Below, piece after piece: positions 54,277 to 63,827 of a DNA stretch of 64,000 nucleotides (positions are counted from its first letter, which is position 1; each line of letters starts with the position of its first letter). The notes under the pieces were generated by a model. The model did not search any database. It was given only the letters and a program-made list of their open reading frames with translations, and had not been told where the DNA came from. A program made the translations under genes and the position numbers. Origin of the DNA: Ochrobactrum chromiisoli (GTDB lineage: Bacteria; Pseudomonadota; Alphaproteobacteria; Rhizobiales; Rhizobiaceae); NCBI RefSeq assembly GCF_026241335.1, contig NZ_JAPHAV010000011.1, positions 62,001 through 126,000 of the forward strand, in the 5' to 3' direction.

Positions 54277-54874
54277 TGTCTCAGCTTATCTCGTGGTCGA
54301 CACGAGTGTGATTATCAATCTCAATGCGACGGGACGGGCGAGCGATATCGTGCGCGCATTTGGAGTGAAGCTTCGGGCATCCGCCGTCGTCCGCGATGAG
54401 CTCGTCGCCGACCGTTTTAGTGCACGAAATGATGCAGAAATGGCCGCAGCGCTGGTAAGCGAAGAATTGCTTGAGTTCGTTGAACTCGATGATGAGGGTG
54501 AGCGCATCTTTGCAAGTTTGGTTAGTGGCAGCGCCGCAGAAACTCTGGACGACGGCGAAGCTGCAACGCTCGCGGTTGGGGCGGTATCGGGACATACGGT
54601 TGTGATAGATGAACGCAAGGCTCAGAGGATTGCGGCCGAACGCTTTGCTGGCATGCAGATCATCGCCACTGCGGATATCCTCTGTTCCGAGCGAATGGTC
54701 GCAAACCTGGGTGCGGAACAAGTCGGAGATTTGATCTTCAACAGCTTGGCGGGGGCAAGAATGTTTGTTCCGGAACGACATCATGGCTGGGTAATCGATT
54801 TGCTCGGCGCGCGTGCCGTCGAATGCCACAGCCTCCCGGCGGCACTACGCCAGACGGCCAGTACGTTGACGTGA
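54251..54874 (+). CDS. PIN-like domain protein, toxin-type
   Basis: A 207-residue protein starting inside the upstream gene at ATG 54251. AYLVVDTSVIINLNATGRAS (Asp near residue 17), RASAVVRDELVADRF (Glu), and LDDGEAATLAVGAVSGHTVV, then IDERKAQRIA (Asp) are PIN-like acidic motifs resembling the DUF3368-type group that pairs with HTH or ImmA partners. Probable RNA-cleaving toxin or effector. Translational overlap with the XRE-ImmA gene suggests the latter controls it. Confidence 0.75.
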   Translation: MRQPLFSGSVSAYLVVDTSVIINLNATGRASDIVRAFGVKLRASAVVRDELVADRFSARNDAEMAAALVSEELLEFVELDDEGERIFASLVSGSAAETLDDGEAATLAVGAVSGHTVVIDERKAQRIAAERFAGMQIIATADILCSERMVANLGAEQVGDLIFNSLAGARMFVPERHHGWVIDLLGARAVECHSLPAALRQTASTLT

Positions 54875-54913
54875 CGTTGCCCATCGCGAGCCCGGCTAGA
54901 AGGACATGACAAA

Positions 54914-56026
54914 ATGATCATAGATGTGAATGAGCGGCGTGCCGGACCTATCGCGCTTCATGGGCTTTTCAACGCCGATCGCGCCTACACGATCTTTTAC
55001 GACGAAACCAACAATCATCGCCTTGTCCACGTTCGCGAGAACGGACTGAACATCCCCGAAGCGAATTGCTTCGTGGTCGGCGGAGTGGCTTACGATGGGC
55101 CGCAGCGTGTCTTTGATCTCGGGCATCTAAGAAAAATTCTTGGGGTGCAGGACAATGCCCCTGAGATCAAGTTGAAGTATGTCGCGACGGGCGGATTTCT
55201 GCAGATGCTCAGCAGCAGGAAACTGGAGACGTTTCTGCGCTGGATCAGCGAACAGGGCCTCTATGTCCACTATTCGGTCGTTGATCCAATCTATTGGAGC
55301 ATTGTCGATATTATTGATTCCATTTTGTCGGACGACGTGGCGACGCATCTCATCCCTTTTGAGCGTTCTCTAAAAAACGATCTTTTTTCAATTCTCCGAT
55401 ACGATTTTGAAGGCTTAATTGATCTCTTCCGGCGCTACACATTTCCCAATGTCGGTTCCGAGAGGAGGCGTGATTTCATTGATGAACTGTTGGACCTCAC
55501 CGAAGCTCGATCCGATTTGCTCGGTCACTTCAATTACATGATGCTAAAGGGCGTGTTGCAGCTGGGGCGAAAGATCAAATCGCTTCCCTTCCTTGAGGCA
55601 GAAGCTCCCAATGTTCTGGTCGATAGCTTCGGTCATTTTTTTCTGGAGCGTCTTTATATCCTTAAGAACGCGTCGCACATCCTGGACGTCGAGGAACTCG
55701 TTATCGACTACCTCAAAGATTTGACCTTCGTCGACGGCAAAACGAAGATGAACCATTTTCGGTTCGTCGTCTCCCACAGTGAACCAGGAATTCAGATCTC
55801 AGATGTCGTGGTCGGCTTGCTGGGCAAATATTTCTCATTTATCTGTGCGACAATGGACGAAGATTTGGTGGAAACTCGCCAAACGTTGAAGCCTCAACAG
55901 CTTGTGAACCTTTCGCTTTTGTCTGGCATTTTGGAGCGCTCTGTTGAGGAGAATCCTGTTTTTGCCCATGTGGTTATGAGCAATCGCGATAGAGCAATAT
56001 CAGAAGAATTTCGGGCACCCGCGTGA
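54914..56026 (+). CDS. DUF3800 protein (RNase H-like fold)
   Basis: A 370-residue protein. YTIFYDETNNHRL (Asp30, Glu31) and, near residue 290, SHSEPGIQISDVVVGLLGKY (Asp) are the two conserved acidic clusters of DUF3800, which is predicted to be RNase H-like. DUF3800 genes occur often in defence islands and prophages, but their activity is not established. AAGGA precedes the ATG at 54914. It follows the PIN gene by 39 bp on the same strand and is the last gene of the operon. Confidence 0.82.
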   Translation: MIIDVNERRAGPIALHGLFNADRAYTIFYDETNNHRLVHVRENGLNIPEANCFVVGGVAYDGPQRVFDLGHLRKILGVQDNAPEIKLKYVATGGFLQMLSSRKLETFLRWISEQGLYVHYSVVDPIYWSIVDIIDSILSDDVATHLIPFERSLKNDLFSILRYDFEGLIDLFRRYTFPNVGSERRRDFIDELLDLTEARSDLLGHFNYMMLKGVLQLGRKIKSLPFLEAEAPNVLVDSFGHFFLERLYILKNASHILDVEELVIDYLKDLTFVDGKTKMNHFRFVVSHSEPGIQISDVVVGLLGKYFSFICATMDEDLVETRQTLKPQQLVNLSLLSGILERSVEENPVFAHVVMSNRDRAISEEFRAPA

Positions 56027-56082
56027 CTACAATTGGTGCGGCGGATTTGGTCGACGCTATTTTTCGTGGGCTTGCGACAAAG

Positions 56083-57177
56083 CTACAAATTGAAGTGGAG
56101 CTGCGGCTTCTCGAAGCCGGCATCTTTCCTTTCCGCTTTCGTCAGTGACGACAACGTAACACCGAGCAACCGAACGGAAAGCTTGAAAGGGTAAACCGTC
56201 GTCAGCAACTCGGCTGCGGTACGGAGAACGTCGTATCCATCTGCAAAGGGTAAGACGCTTGTCTTGCTTCGTGTTGCTTGCGTGAAATCCGAATATTTGA
56301 TTTTCACGGTTACGGTTTTGGCCTCGATGCCCGACAACTCGCAATAGCCCCAAACCTTATCTGCAAGCGGCTTCAGCTCGTCCCTGGCAAGCCCGAGGTC
56401 ATTGATGTCTTGGATGAAGGTATCTTCTGCTCCTACCGATTTTCGCACCCGATCCGATCGCACCTGGCGCTCATCGATACCCCGGGCGATGCCGTAGAAA
56501 TAGCCACCCGACTTCCCAAAGTGCTGTGACAAGAATTGCAGCGATTTCGTTTTCAGATCCGCCCCGGTTTCGATACCAAACCGATGCATCTTTTCCGCGG
56601 TAGCCGGACCGACGCCATGAAACTTCTTGACCGCAAGTCCTTCTACAAAGGCAGGCCCGTTCTTTGGGGTGATGACAGCCTGCCCGTTGGGCTTGTTGAG
56701 ATCCGAGGCCATCTTTGCGAGAAATTTGTTGTAGGAAATGCCGGCGGACGCATTCAGACCAGTAACCGCTTTGATCTTCGCGCGTATCTCCAAGGCGATT
56801 TCTGTCGCGATCGGCATTTCCTTTAGATTTTCGGTCACATCAAGATAGGCCTCATCCAGCGACAAGGGTTCGACGAAAGAAGTGTACTCGGCGAAAATTT
56901 CGCGAATTTGCCGGGAGACTTCGCGATAGACTTCGAATCGCGGTTTCACGAAAATCAGGTCAGGGCATTTGCGGGCAGCAGTCACAGATGGCATTGCCGA
57001 ATGAATGCCAAAGACGCGCGCCTCATAGCTCGCTGTGGTCAGCACGCCTCGGGCGCCTGCACCTCCGACTGCTATCGGTTTCCCACGAAGATCCGGATTG
57101 TCGCGCTGCTCCACGGATGCGTAGAAGGCGTCCATATCCACGTGGATTATCTTTCTAATTTGGGCAGTGTTATTCAT
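56083..57177 (-). CDS. dinB: DNA polymerase IV (Y family)
   Basis: A 364-residue translesion polymerase. HVDMDAFYASVEQRDNPDLR (Asp14, steric-gate Phe), then PLSLDEAYLDVTE (catalytic Asp-Glu) form the palm; YNKFLAKMASDLNKPNGQAV the fingers; helix-hairpin-helix VKKFHGVGPATAEKMHRFGI; and a C-terminal little-finger domain. ATG 57177 (MNNTAQIRK) gives the family start; codons upstream in the same frame are atypical. It is convergent with the DUF3800 gene. Such extra dinB copies are common on plasmids. Intact. Confidence 0.94.
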   Translation of the reverse strand: MNNTAQIRKIIHVDMDAFYASVEQRDNPDLRGKPIAVGGAGARGVLTTASYEARVFGIHSAMPSVTAARKCPDLIFVKPRFEVYREVSRQIREIFAEYTSFVEPLSLDEAYLDVTENLKEMPIATEIALEIRAKIKAVTGLNASAGISYNKFLAKMASDLNKPNGQAVITPKNGPAFVEGLAVKKFHGVGPATAEKMHRFGIETGADLKTKSLQFLSQHFGKSGGYFYGIARGIDERQVRSDRVRKSVGAEDTFIQDINDLGLARDELKPLADKVWGYCELSGIEAKTVTVKIKYSDFTQATRSKTSVLPFADGYDVLRTAAELLTTVYPFKLSVRLLGVTLSSLTKAERKDAGFEKPQLHFNL

Positions 57178-57466
57178 TTCACTTCTGGCCGTCTGTAGAG
57201 GTACATCAGAACGAAACAAGAACATATCATGATGGACAGAAACTGCAACCCTTGGAGGGGCCCTGCGTCGAGGAGCGCTACATCGCTTGCAATTCATAAA
57301 AGTTTTGTTATCTTTTTCTGACGGAGCCGAGCGCCAGGGCTGCAAGCGACCCAAAAGGCGGCATATCTAAGACTATTTCCTGAACGGCAACCATTCAGCC
57401 GGCGCAGGGTGTTCATAAAGCGCTTGCGACCACCCCTCCACGACGCCGGTGTGAAATGGATTTGTC
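57178..57466. promoter_or_regulatory. Divergent region between dinB and hypothetical gene
   Basis: About 290 bp that must hold promoters for both genes. The DinB frame is open upstream of its start but reads atypical residues. No LexA-type box (GAAC-N7-GTTC or GTTC-N7-GTTC) was found by eye. Confidence 0.4.
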
Positions 57467-58132
57467 ATGTCTATCCAAAAAGATTGCGCAGATCATCTGC
57501 GCGTAACCTACCGAAATATGAGCGGCGCGAAACTTCGATCGTCTCATGCCCATGAGCTTGTTGCAGCTTACTTCGGTTACAGCACAGCTGCGGCTCTACA
57601 AGCTGATCTCACATTTCCCCTATCCTCCTTGGAAGGGGCTGAAATCCTTATTCCGGACATTGATGGTATCAATCGGCGGCGTGCGGAACTCTCTAAAGTC
57701 CCTGCTGAGCTTCCCGACGGCAGGGTAATTGCAGAGATTATTTCGACGTCTCTTGAGGCGGCTGGGCATTTCAGGGGAGAGATATGGGATTCGACCTACC
57801 TGAGTGATGACATCAACAATTACATCCAGCGCGACCCCATGGTAATTGAAAACGAACTCGCTGGAGAGATCGCAACGACCAACGCCTATTTCGATGAGCT
57901 CTACATTGAGGAGACGAGCGTGGAGTCTCATGATGATAGTTTGATCGCAACACTGTCGGGGTCGCTCAACGGTGAGCAGGATCAGGATCGGGCGTTCCAC
58001 GGCGATAAGATCAAGTTCACGAGCATCATGACAATGCGTCGTGCTGCCAGCCGTGTCGGGTACTTCGAGCCGGAGTTCGAGACGGGCGGGAGCGTCGACG
58101 ATTCGATGTATTACGATCCTGAATTAGCTTGA
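57467..58132 (+). CDS. Conserved hypothetical protein
   Basis: A 221-residue acidic protein. The N-terminal 50 residues (MSGAKLRSSHAHELVAAYFG, then YSTAAALQADL) match a short helical module found in many uncharacterised plasmid and chromosomal proteins and in some glyoxalase-related annotations. The remainder (ETSVESHDDSLIATLSGSLN, GYFEPEFETGGSVDDSMYYD) is acidic and unusual. Followed by a clear terminator, so it is a single-gene unit. Confidence 0.65.
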   Translation: MSIQKDCADHLRVTYRNMSGAKLRSSHAHELVAAYFGYSTAAALQADLTFPLSSLEGAEILIPDIDGINRRRAELSKVPAELPDGRVIAEIISTSLEAAGHFRGEIWDSTYLSDDINNYIQRDPMVIENELAGEIATTNAYFDELYIEETSVESHDDSLIATLSGSLNGEQDQDRAFHGDKIKFTSIMTMRRAASRVGYFEPEFETGGSVDDSMYYDPELA

Positions 58133-58141
58133 AATGGTAGG

Positions 58142-58167
58142 GGGCCGCCTCAGGGCGGCCCTTCTTT
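58142..58167 (+). terminator. Rho-independent terminator
   Basis: GGGCCGCC (58142-58149) pairs perfectly with GGCGGCCC (58154-58161) around a TCAG loop, followed by TTCTTT. It lies 10 bp after the stop of the preceding gene. Confidence 0.9.
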
Positions 58168-58361
58168 CATCCGAATTTAAAGTTCTGTCACTTCAGTTCG
58201 ACAGCCTGTTATCCCGAGAAAAGTGCGAATCTTGCCACCCGGCTTCGGCGCCAGCCGCGAGAGGGGGGCAGACTGCTGTTTGTTTTCAGCGCGCGAATAT
58301 CCTTGATTTTACTCTAAAAGTAACATATTAGCTTCAATATAATAACTTTTGGTGTAATATC

Positions 58362-58895
58362 ATGATTACAGCTGAACAATGCAGAGCGGGGCGGGCCCTT
58401 GTCGATTGGTCTCAAATCGAACTGTCCGATCGTTCGCGCATCGCTAAAAAGACAATCGCAGATTTCGAGCGCGGCAATCGCGCCTACCATCCGAAAACGT
58501 CTCATGCGGTCAAGGTCGCTCTCGAATCGCATGGCGTGATCTTCATTCCGGAAAACGGGGGCGGGGTAGGGGTTCGTCTTCGTAAGGCGATGCCGCGCCT
58601 GTTTCGCCGTGATCCCGTTAACGGCCGTGAGTGGATGGCATTTGCCTTTGACTACAAGGGACAGCGCCATACAGGCTTCGTCACCTACCGCTCGCTGGTC
58701 CGGATCGCGTTGGATAGCCTTAGCCCGACCGAGATCTTCGATCGGGATAAGGCACGGATCCTGCTGATCGCATCTGACAAGATTGATGCCGGCCAGGTCG
58801 ACGAGCATGGAAGGGTGCTCGTTGACTGGGGTGATCTATCGCCCGTCGAGTTCGATAGCGATGAAGAACGCGCACGAAACAGTGATGGCGACTAA
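58362..58895 (+). CDS. XRE-like HTH protein
   Basis: A 177-residue protein. The N-terminus (AEQCRAGRALVDWSQIELSD, then RSRIAKKTIADFERGNRAYH) is a compact HTH common in alphaproteobacterial regulators (XRE family, short form). It ends in SHGVIFIPENGGGVGVRLRK, the usual closing of that domain. The C-terminal ~95 residues (WMAFAFDYKGQRHTGFVTYR, YRSLVRIAL) are a separate small domain of unknown role. AT-rich DNA just upstream (58310-58350) probably holds the promoter. Confidence 0.8.
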   Translation: MITAEQCRAGRALVDWSQIELSDRSRIAKKTIADFERGNRAYHPKTSHAVKVALESHGVIFIPENGGGVGVRLRKAMPRLFRRDPVNGREWMAFAFDYKGQRHTGFVTYRSLVRIALDSLSPTEIFDRDKARILLIASDKIDAGQVDEHGRVLVDWGDLSPVEFDSDEERARNSDGD

Positions 58896-59330
58896 GACGG
58901 CGAGATGCGTCAAAATGCTTCGCGTTATGCCATGAAGAACTGTTTCGCATCTATCAGGTGACCGAAATTTCAGTTACTTAACAATACCGAGGTACAGGCC
59001 GATGGTTCGATTCCGCTCAAGGTGAGCGGTCTGCGCTCCATCGACACATGCGTTTCCTGACTGGCAATCAGGTGGGGGTGTCTGGGGAAAACGCCTGCTT
59101 CTCTAAATTACGACTAGTCCAAATTGTCTGTTTCCATTCCGGTCATTTAACGCTTTTCCTTAGCTTTATATCCAATCAGAGTGACGGCATTTTTGTCCTG
59201 ATTGGGATCACTTGAACATGATATCGACGGGGGTCACGTTCTTGAGATCGATTTACCTTCGGAATTGAGGCTGATTTGAATGTTCGTGCGTTAAATTCTA
59301 ACCAGGTCTCGATTTCACAGCTGGGAGATA
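58896..59330. other. Intergenic stretch, no gene recognised
   Basis: About 435 bp between the HTH gene and the 3' end of the LysR gene. Short frames on either strand lack features. No strong hairpin, repeat or RNA gene was recognised. Confidence 0.5.
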
Positions 59331-60200
59331 TCATGGATGGTTGCGAAGGGCCGTCAGGAAATCCTGAACCGAAGCGCGCAACGGTTCGTTTCGCCGATGA
59401 AAGGCGACGATAGAGACCTCCGGCATATCGTTGATCGGCAGTGAAACCAGTCCCTGCATGGCGTAATCCTGCGCAGTCATCGCATCCACGACGCCGACTC
59501 CACCGCATGCACGAACCAGACTGCAAACAGTTCCGCAAAACGGCACAACGCATACAGGATCATAGTTTAGTCCTTGAGCGGCAAAGGCTGTGCGAATGGT
59601 GCCGCCCATGGGCGACCAGTCTGCATTGTAACAAACCAGCGGGTGTTTGGCGATAATCGCGCAGGTAAGTGACTTCAATCTAGCCAGTGGATGATCCGAT
59701 TGAATGACTGCAACCAAAGGGGTCTGTCCGACAATATAGGAGTGAAATTCGGCCTTTGGCGGTAAAGCCATTTGTAAACCGATGTCAGCCTCCTCTTTGC
59801 GCAGGTCCTCTTCGGGTGTGTGAACCTTCAAAAGTAGGCGCTGTCTCCAGTCACGGTAACCTGCATTAAGAAGCACCGGTCCGATAAAACTTTCAACGAG
59901 TGCTGGCGTTGCAGAAATCGCCACTGGGCGGGACGCGCGATGACGCAAGGTGGATAATTCAGAGCGCACAAGGGTGTGCGTCGTGAAAATTGGCATCGAG
60001 AGCGCAAAAAGCTCATTTGCCTCGCGTGTCGGTTCAAGACGATTGCCGGTACGATGAAAAAGCGAGAAGCCGAGCCTGCTCTCCAGGCGCTTCAATTGTC
60101 CGCTCACACTGGGTTGAGATATTCCCAGCAAGCGCGCGGTTTCAATTGTCGTTCCAACGCGCATGAGCGTCCCGAACAGTTCCAGTTCACGCAAATCCAT
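59331..60200 (-). CDS. LysR-family transcriptional regulator
   Basis: A 289-residue regulator. N-terminal winged helix (LELFGTLMRVGTTIETARLL, then GISQPSVSGQLKRLESRLGF), linker helix, and a periplasmic-binding-like effector domain. ATG 60200 (MDLRELELF) fits the family; the frame is open further upstream but reads non-family residues. Divergent from an ABC importer operon with 142 bp between the starts, so it is probably the regulator of that operon, with a T-N11-A type site expected between them. Ligand unknown. Confidence 0.92.
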   Translation of the reverse strand: MDLRELELFGTLMRVGTTIETARLLGISQPSVSGQLKRLESRLGFSLFHRTGNRLEPTREANELFALSMPIFTTHTLVRSELSTLRHRASRPVAISATPALVESFIGPVLLNAGYRDWRQRLLLKVHTPEEDLRKEEADIGLQMALPPKAEFHSYIVGQTPLVAVIQSDHPLARLKSLTCAIIAKHPLVCYNADWSPMGGTIRTAFAAQGLNYDPVCVVPFCGTVCSLVRACGGVGVVDAMTAQDYAMQGLVSLPINDMPEVSIVAFHRRNEPLRASVQDFLTALRNHP

Positions 60201-60342
60201 TATCAGCCTATTAATAAGAGATAGCAGATTTATTATTATCCATACGGGTGGTTGTTGTCTAATTTCTTTGTTGAAGAAGCGGTGGCTATAAAAAATAAGG
60301 GGATGCCGCTTCAATCACAGCAAATGGTGTAGGAGCACTTTC

Positions 60343-61851
60343 ATGCTTTCCAGGCTCGGCCTAAAAGGCCTTTTTCTCGCCTCTGTCTTTTCGCTTTCCG
60401 CTCTCACGGCGCAAGCTGATCCACTGCGTGTCGCTATCGGTTTTGATCCCATCACACTTGATCCGATTGCAACCAGTGACAATGGTTCGATCTGGACCCA
60501 GCTGCTCATTTTCGACACGCTCGTTCGCCCGGACAAAACCGGCGAAAAGCTTGAGCCGGGCCTTGCAGAAAGCTGGACCGTTTCTCCGGATGGGCTGACG
60601 CTGAAGTTCAAGTTGCGGGATGCCAAGTTTTCTGACGGCACGCCGGTGACGGCCGAAGACGTGAAATTCTCTATTGAACGTGCTGCTTCCAAGGAATCCG
60701 GATGGGGTCGGTTCTATCGTCCGATCACAGGCTTTGAGATCGTCAGTCCGCATGAAATCACGATGAAGCTCGCCGAACCTTTTACGCCGGCCTTCAACAA
60801 TCTGGGGCTTTTTGCCGCTGCGATTCTACCCAAGGCGCAGGTGGAAGCCAAGGGAGCGGCGTTCTTTGATGCGCCCGTTGGATCAGGTCCTTTCATGCTG
60901 AAGTCCTGGGTGCGGGGCTCGAAGGTGGAGCTGGCTAAGAATCCGCATTACTGGCAGCAGGGCAAGCCTTTCGTTGACGAGGCGCGTCTCGATGTCGTCA
61001 CCGAACCATCTGTACGCGCCATCAAGCTTGAGGCGGGCGAAGTCGATGTGGCGCTCGATCCGCCCGTCAATCAACTAAAGGAGCTTGGCAATAAGGAAGG
61101 TATCAGTGTTGGCCAGACCATCCCTTATCGCGCCGACTTCGTGCAGCTCAACACCACACGCAAACCCTTCGATGATGAACGTGTGCGTCAGGCACTGAAT
61201 TATGCGATTGACAAGAATGCACTGGTACAGGGCGTGCTTTATGGCGCTGGCAAGCCAGCTGCATCAGCCATGCCTGTCATGGCCTATGCCGATGCGAATC
61301 TAACGCCTTATCCTTATGACCTGGCCAAGGCAAAGGCGCTTTTGACTGATGCGGGTTACGCCGGCGGCTTTGAGGCCCAGCTTGTGGTCGACTCAGGCGC
61401 CGCAACCAGCCGCAATGCAGCTATTGCACTTCAGGCGATGCTGCAACAAATTGGTGTCAAGCTCAAGGTACAGATGCTGGAAGGCGGTACCCAGTGGGAA
61501 ACGACCAAAGCGGGCAATTACGATATGTCGGTGTCCTACACCACCTCCGACACAATTGACCCCGATCAGATCATCGGTTTTGTCGCCGTTAATCCGGAAC
61601 GCGCGAATGCCTACCACACCCAGTGGAAGAATGATCGTCTCAACGAGCTTTACGCGGAAGAGCGAAAGACCGCTGATGGGGAAAAGCGTGGTGCTATGTT
61701 TAAGGAAATGATCGGTATCCTGCATGACGGCGCACCGTATATTTTCCTCTATCATCCCGCGACAGCCTGGGCGGTGCGCAGCAACGTGAAGGGCTTTGAA
61801 GTGCTTCCTACTTCAAACTTCCGCCTTGAGGATGTGAAACTCGAAAAATGA
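60343..61851 (+). CDS. Peptide/nickel-type ABC transporter substrate-binding protein
   Basis: A 502-residue family 5 extracellular solute-binding protein. Signal peptide LGLKGLFLASVFSLSALTAQ cut after AQA (about residue 25). Conserved features: LRVAIGFDPITLDPIATSDN, GLAESWTVSPDGLTLKFKLR, DGTPVTAEDVKFSIERA, and VRQALNYAIDKNALVQGVLY. GGAGC at 60332-60336 is the likely ribosome site. It delivers oligopeptides or a related solute to the permeases encoded downstream; the substrate cannot be told from sequence. Confidence 0.93.
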   Translation: MLSRLGLKGLFLASVFSLSALTAQADPLRVAIGFDPITLDPIATSDNGSIWTQLLIFDTLVRPDKTGEKLEPGLAESWTVSPDGLTLKFKLRDAKFSDGTPVTAEDVKFSIERAASKESGWGRFYRPITGFEIVSPHEITMKLAEPFTPAFNNLGLFAAAILPKAQVEAKGAAFFDAPVGSGPFMLKSWVRGSKVELAKNPHYWQQGKPFVDEARLDVVTEPSVRAIKLEAGEVDVALDPPVNQLKELGNKEGISVGQTIPYRADFVQLNTTRKPFDDERVRQALNYAIDKNALVQGVLYGAGKPAASAMPVMAYADANLTPYPYDLAKAKALLTDAGYAGGFEAQLVVDSGAATSRNAAIALQAMLQQIGVKLKVQMLEGGTQWETTKAGNYDMSVSYTTSDTIDPDQIIGFVAVNPERANAYHTQWKNDRLNELYAEERKTADGEKRGAMFKEMIGILHDGAPYIFLYHPATAWAVRSNVKGFEVLPTSNFRLEDVKLEK

Positions 61852-62063
61852 GGTGAGCCATCGCCTCGCGATTCAGCGCCTGCGGGTCGATTAAGGATAG
61901 CAGGCGCGAATCCCGCCGCCTATCACGGTTACGGCATTTCCCAGAGCCATGCGGCCGGTCAATTCCGCAAGGTACGGCATTCTTAATGAAGTGAGCCATC
62001 GCCTTTTCGAAAGATACTTTCGAAGTCCGGGCGGTACGCCAAAATCGAACGCCAGCGAACGCA
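61852..62063 (+). repeat. Intergenic with 14-bp direct repeat
   Basis: GTGAGCCATCGCCT occurs at 61853-61866 and 61991-62004, flanking a GC-rich block. The first copy overlaps the end of the binding-protein gene (its stop TGA is at 61849-61851). The repeat could mark a duplication or a small inserted repeat unit. No terminator is obvious, so transcription may continue into the permease genes. Confidence 0.5.
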
Positions 62064-62999
62064 ATGATTTTTTCCATTCTCAAACGTCTGCTGATGCTGA
62101 TCCCGGTTCTGTTGGGGATTACACTGATCAGTTTTCTGCTTCTTCAGATAGTGCCGGGCGATCCGGCGTCCCATGCGATGGGAACCCGCGCCAGCCCTGA
62201 AGAATTGCAGGCCATGCGTGAACTCTGGGGACTCGATAAGCCGTTATGGGTCCAGTACATCTATTTTCTGCGTGATTGCCTGACGGGGAGTTTCGGGGTT
62301 TCGATCTTCCACAAGCAGCCAATCATCGCTCTGGTGATGGAGCGATTGCCCTTCACATTAGCAATCGTGGCTTATTCAACCATTATAGCCCTTCTGATCG
62401 CCCTCCCGTTCGCCATTGTCGCCGCCATTTATCGCGGCCGGTTCATCGACAACGTCATCCGTCAGGTGTTTGTGGCGCTCATTGCCATCCCGCCGTTTTG
62501 GCTTTGCTATATGCTGATTATCTGGCTAGCGCTTGGCATGGGCTGGTTCGCTACCGGTGGTGTCGGCACTGGCTTCTGGATCAACATAAACCGGCTTTTC
62601 CTACCCTCTCTGGTTGTCGGTCTTTCAACCGCAGCCCTCATACAGCAGAGTCTGCGCGCCGCGCTCATAGACACGATGAAGGCTGATTATATCGACACGG
62701 CCCGCGCAAAAGGTCTTCGCCGTCCGGAAATCTTTCTGCGCCATGTGCTGCCAAACAGCCTTATCTCAACAATATCCATCATCGGCGTGCGGGTAAGCTG
62801 GATAGTCGGCGGCACCGTCGTGGTCGAGAAGATCTTCTCTGTACCCGGTCTTGGAAGCCTGTTGATCGATGCCATCGTTTCGCGCGATCTGCCCGTCATC
62901 CGCGGCCTGACCGTCTTCTTCGCAATCATGGTTGTGATTGTAAATCTGATTACCGACATCTGCTACGCGCTGGCCGATCCACGCGTCAGGATGGAGTAG
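62064..62999 (+). CDS. ABC transporter permease, DppB type
   Basis: A 311-residue inner-membrane protein with six predicted transmembrane segments. Its N-terminal first segment is ILKRLLMLIPVLLGITLISF, followed by LLQIVPGDPA, and the cytoplasmic EAA loop is YIDTARAKGLRRPEIFLRHV. This is the standard DppB/OppB layout. It forms a heterodimer channel with the next gene. 3-bp gap to the next gene indicates translational coupling. Confidence 0.95.
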   Translation: MIFSILKRLLMLIPVLLGITLISFLLLQIVPGDPASHAMGTRASPEELQAMRELWGLDKPLWVQYIYFLRDCLTGSFGVSIFHKQPIIALVMERLPFTLAIVAYSTIIALLIALPFAIVAAIYRGRFIDNVIRQVFVALIAIPPFWLCYMLIIWLALGMGWFATGGVGTGFWININRLFLPSLVVGLSTAALIQQSLRAALIDTMKADYIDTARAKGLRRPEIFLRHVLPNSLISTISIIGVRVSWIVGGTVVVEKIFSVPGLGSLLIDAIVSRDLPVIRGLTVFFAIMVVIVNLITDICYALADPRVRME

Positions 63000-63002
63000 A
63001 CC

Positions 63003-63824
63003 ATGTCCATTCCCGGCAAACTTCTGCACACCTGGTCCGGTGCAATTGGCCTGCTCATGCTGCTGATCACACTGGCCGCTACTGTCCTGACACCGATATT
63101 GTCACCTTACGATCCCTTCGCGCTCGATTTTGCGGGCGCGATGCAACCGCCGTCTGCGCTGCACTGGTTCGGCACCGATAATTTCGGGCGCGATATTTTT
63201 ACCCGCATTCTGGCGGGCGCCGTATACGATCTGCGTCTGGCGCTGATCTGTGTCTTCGGTCCCATGATCATGGGTGTGATGATCGGTCTGATCGCAGGTT
63301 ACTTCGGCGGGATTGTCGATGCGGTGCTGATGCGTATCACCGATATCGTCTGGGCTTTTCCATTCTATGTCCTTATCCTGGCTATAGTCGGGGTGCTTGG
63401 GCCCAGTGAAACCAATCTTTATATCGCCTTCTTCATCGTTAACTGGATCGGCTATGCGCGCATTGTGCGCGGTGAAACACTGCTTGTGTCGCGGCTGGAA
63501 TATATCGACGCCACACGCGTTTTGCGATTTGGCAAGCTGCGTGTGATGCTGCGCCACATCATGCCCAATGTCGTCACGCCGGCGATTGTCTATTCAATGT
63601 CCGATGTCGTGCTCACCGTTCAGGCCGTGGCCGCCATGTCCTTTTTCGGCCTCGGTGTGCAGCCTCCCGCGCCGGAATGGGGCCTGCTGATCGTCGAAAG
63701 CATCGATTATATGCGCGAGGCGCCCTGGATGACCATTTTTCCGGGTCTTGCCATCGTCTGGATCGGCATTGCATTTTCGCTGCTTGGCGAAGGTCTGTCC
63801 ACCACGCTGAAACCGAAGGGGTAA
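63003..63824 (+). CDS. ABC transporter permease, DppC type
   Basis: A 273-residue membrane protein. It has an N-terminal segment plus five more, the DppC N-terminal [20 protein letters not shown] motif, and an EAA loop ([20 protein letters not shown], then [11 protein letters not shown]). Pairs with the DppB-type permease. The following ATPase starts 3 bp after its stop. Confidence 0.95.
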   Translation: MSIPGKLLHTWSGAIGLLMLLITLAATVLTPILSPYDPFALDFAGAMQPPSALHWFGTDNFGRDIFTRILAGAVYDLRLALICVFGPMIMGVMIGLIAGYFGGIVDAVLMRITDIVWAFPFYVLILAIVGVLGPSETNLYIAFFIVNWIGYARIVRGETLLVSRLEYIDATRVLRFGKLRVMLRHIMPNVVTPAIVYSMSDVVLTVQAVAAMSFFGLGVQPPAPEWGLLIVESIDYMREAPWMTIFPGLAIVWIGIAFSLLGEGLSTTLKPKG

Positions 63825-63827
63825 GTC

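Noticed and set aside
51132-56026. A standard Qat or type IV CBASS operon
   Set aside because: No QatA-type ATPase, TatD-type nuclease, CD-NTase, TGT or OGG gene is present in the cluster.
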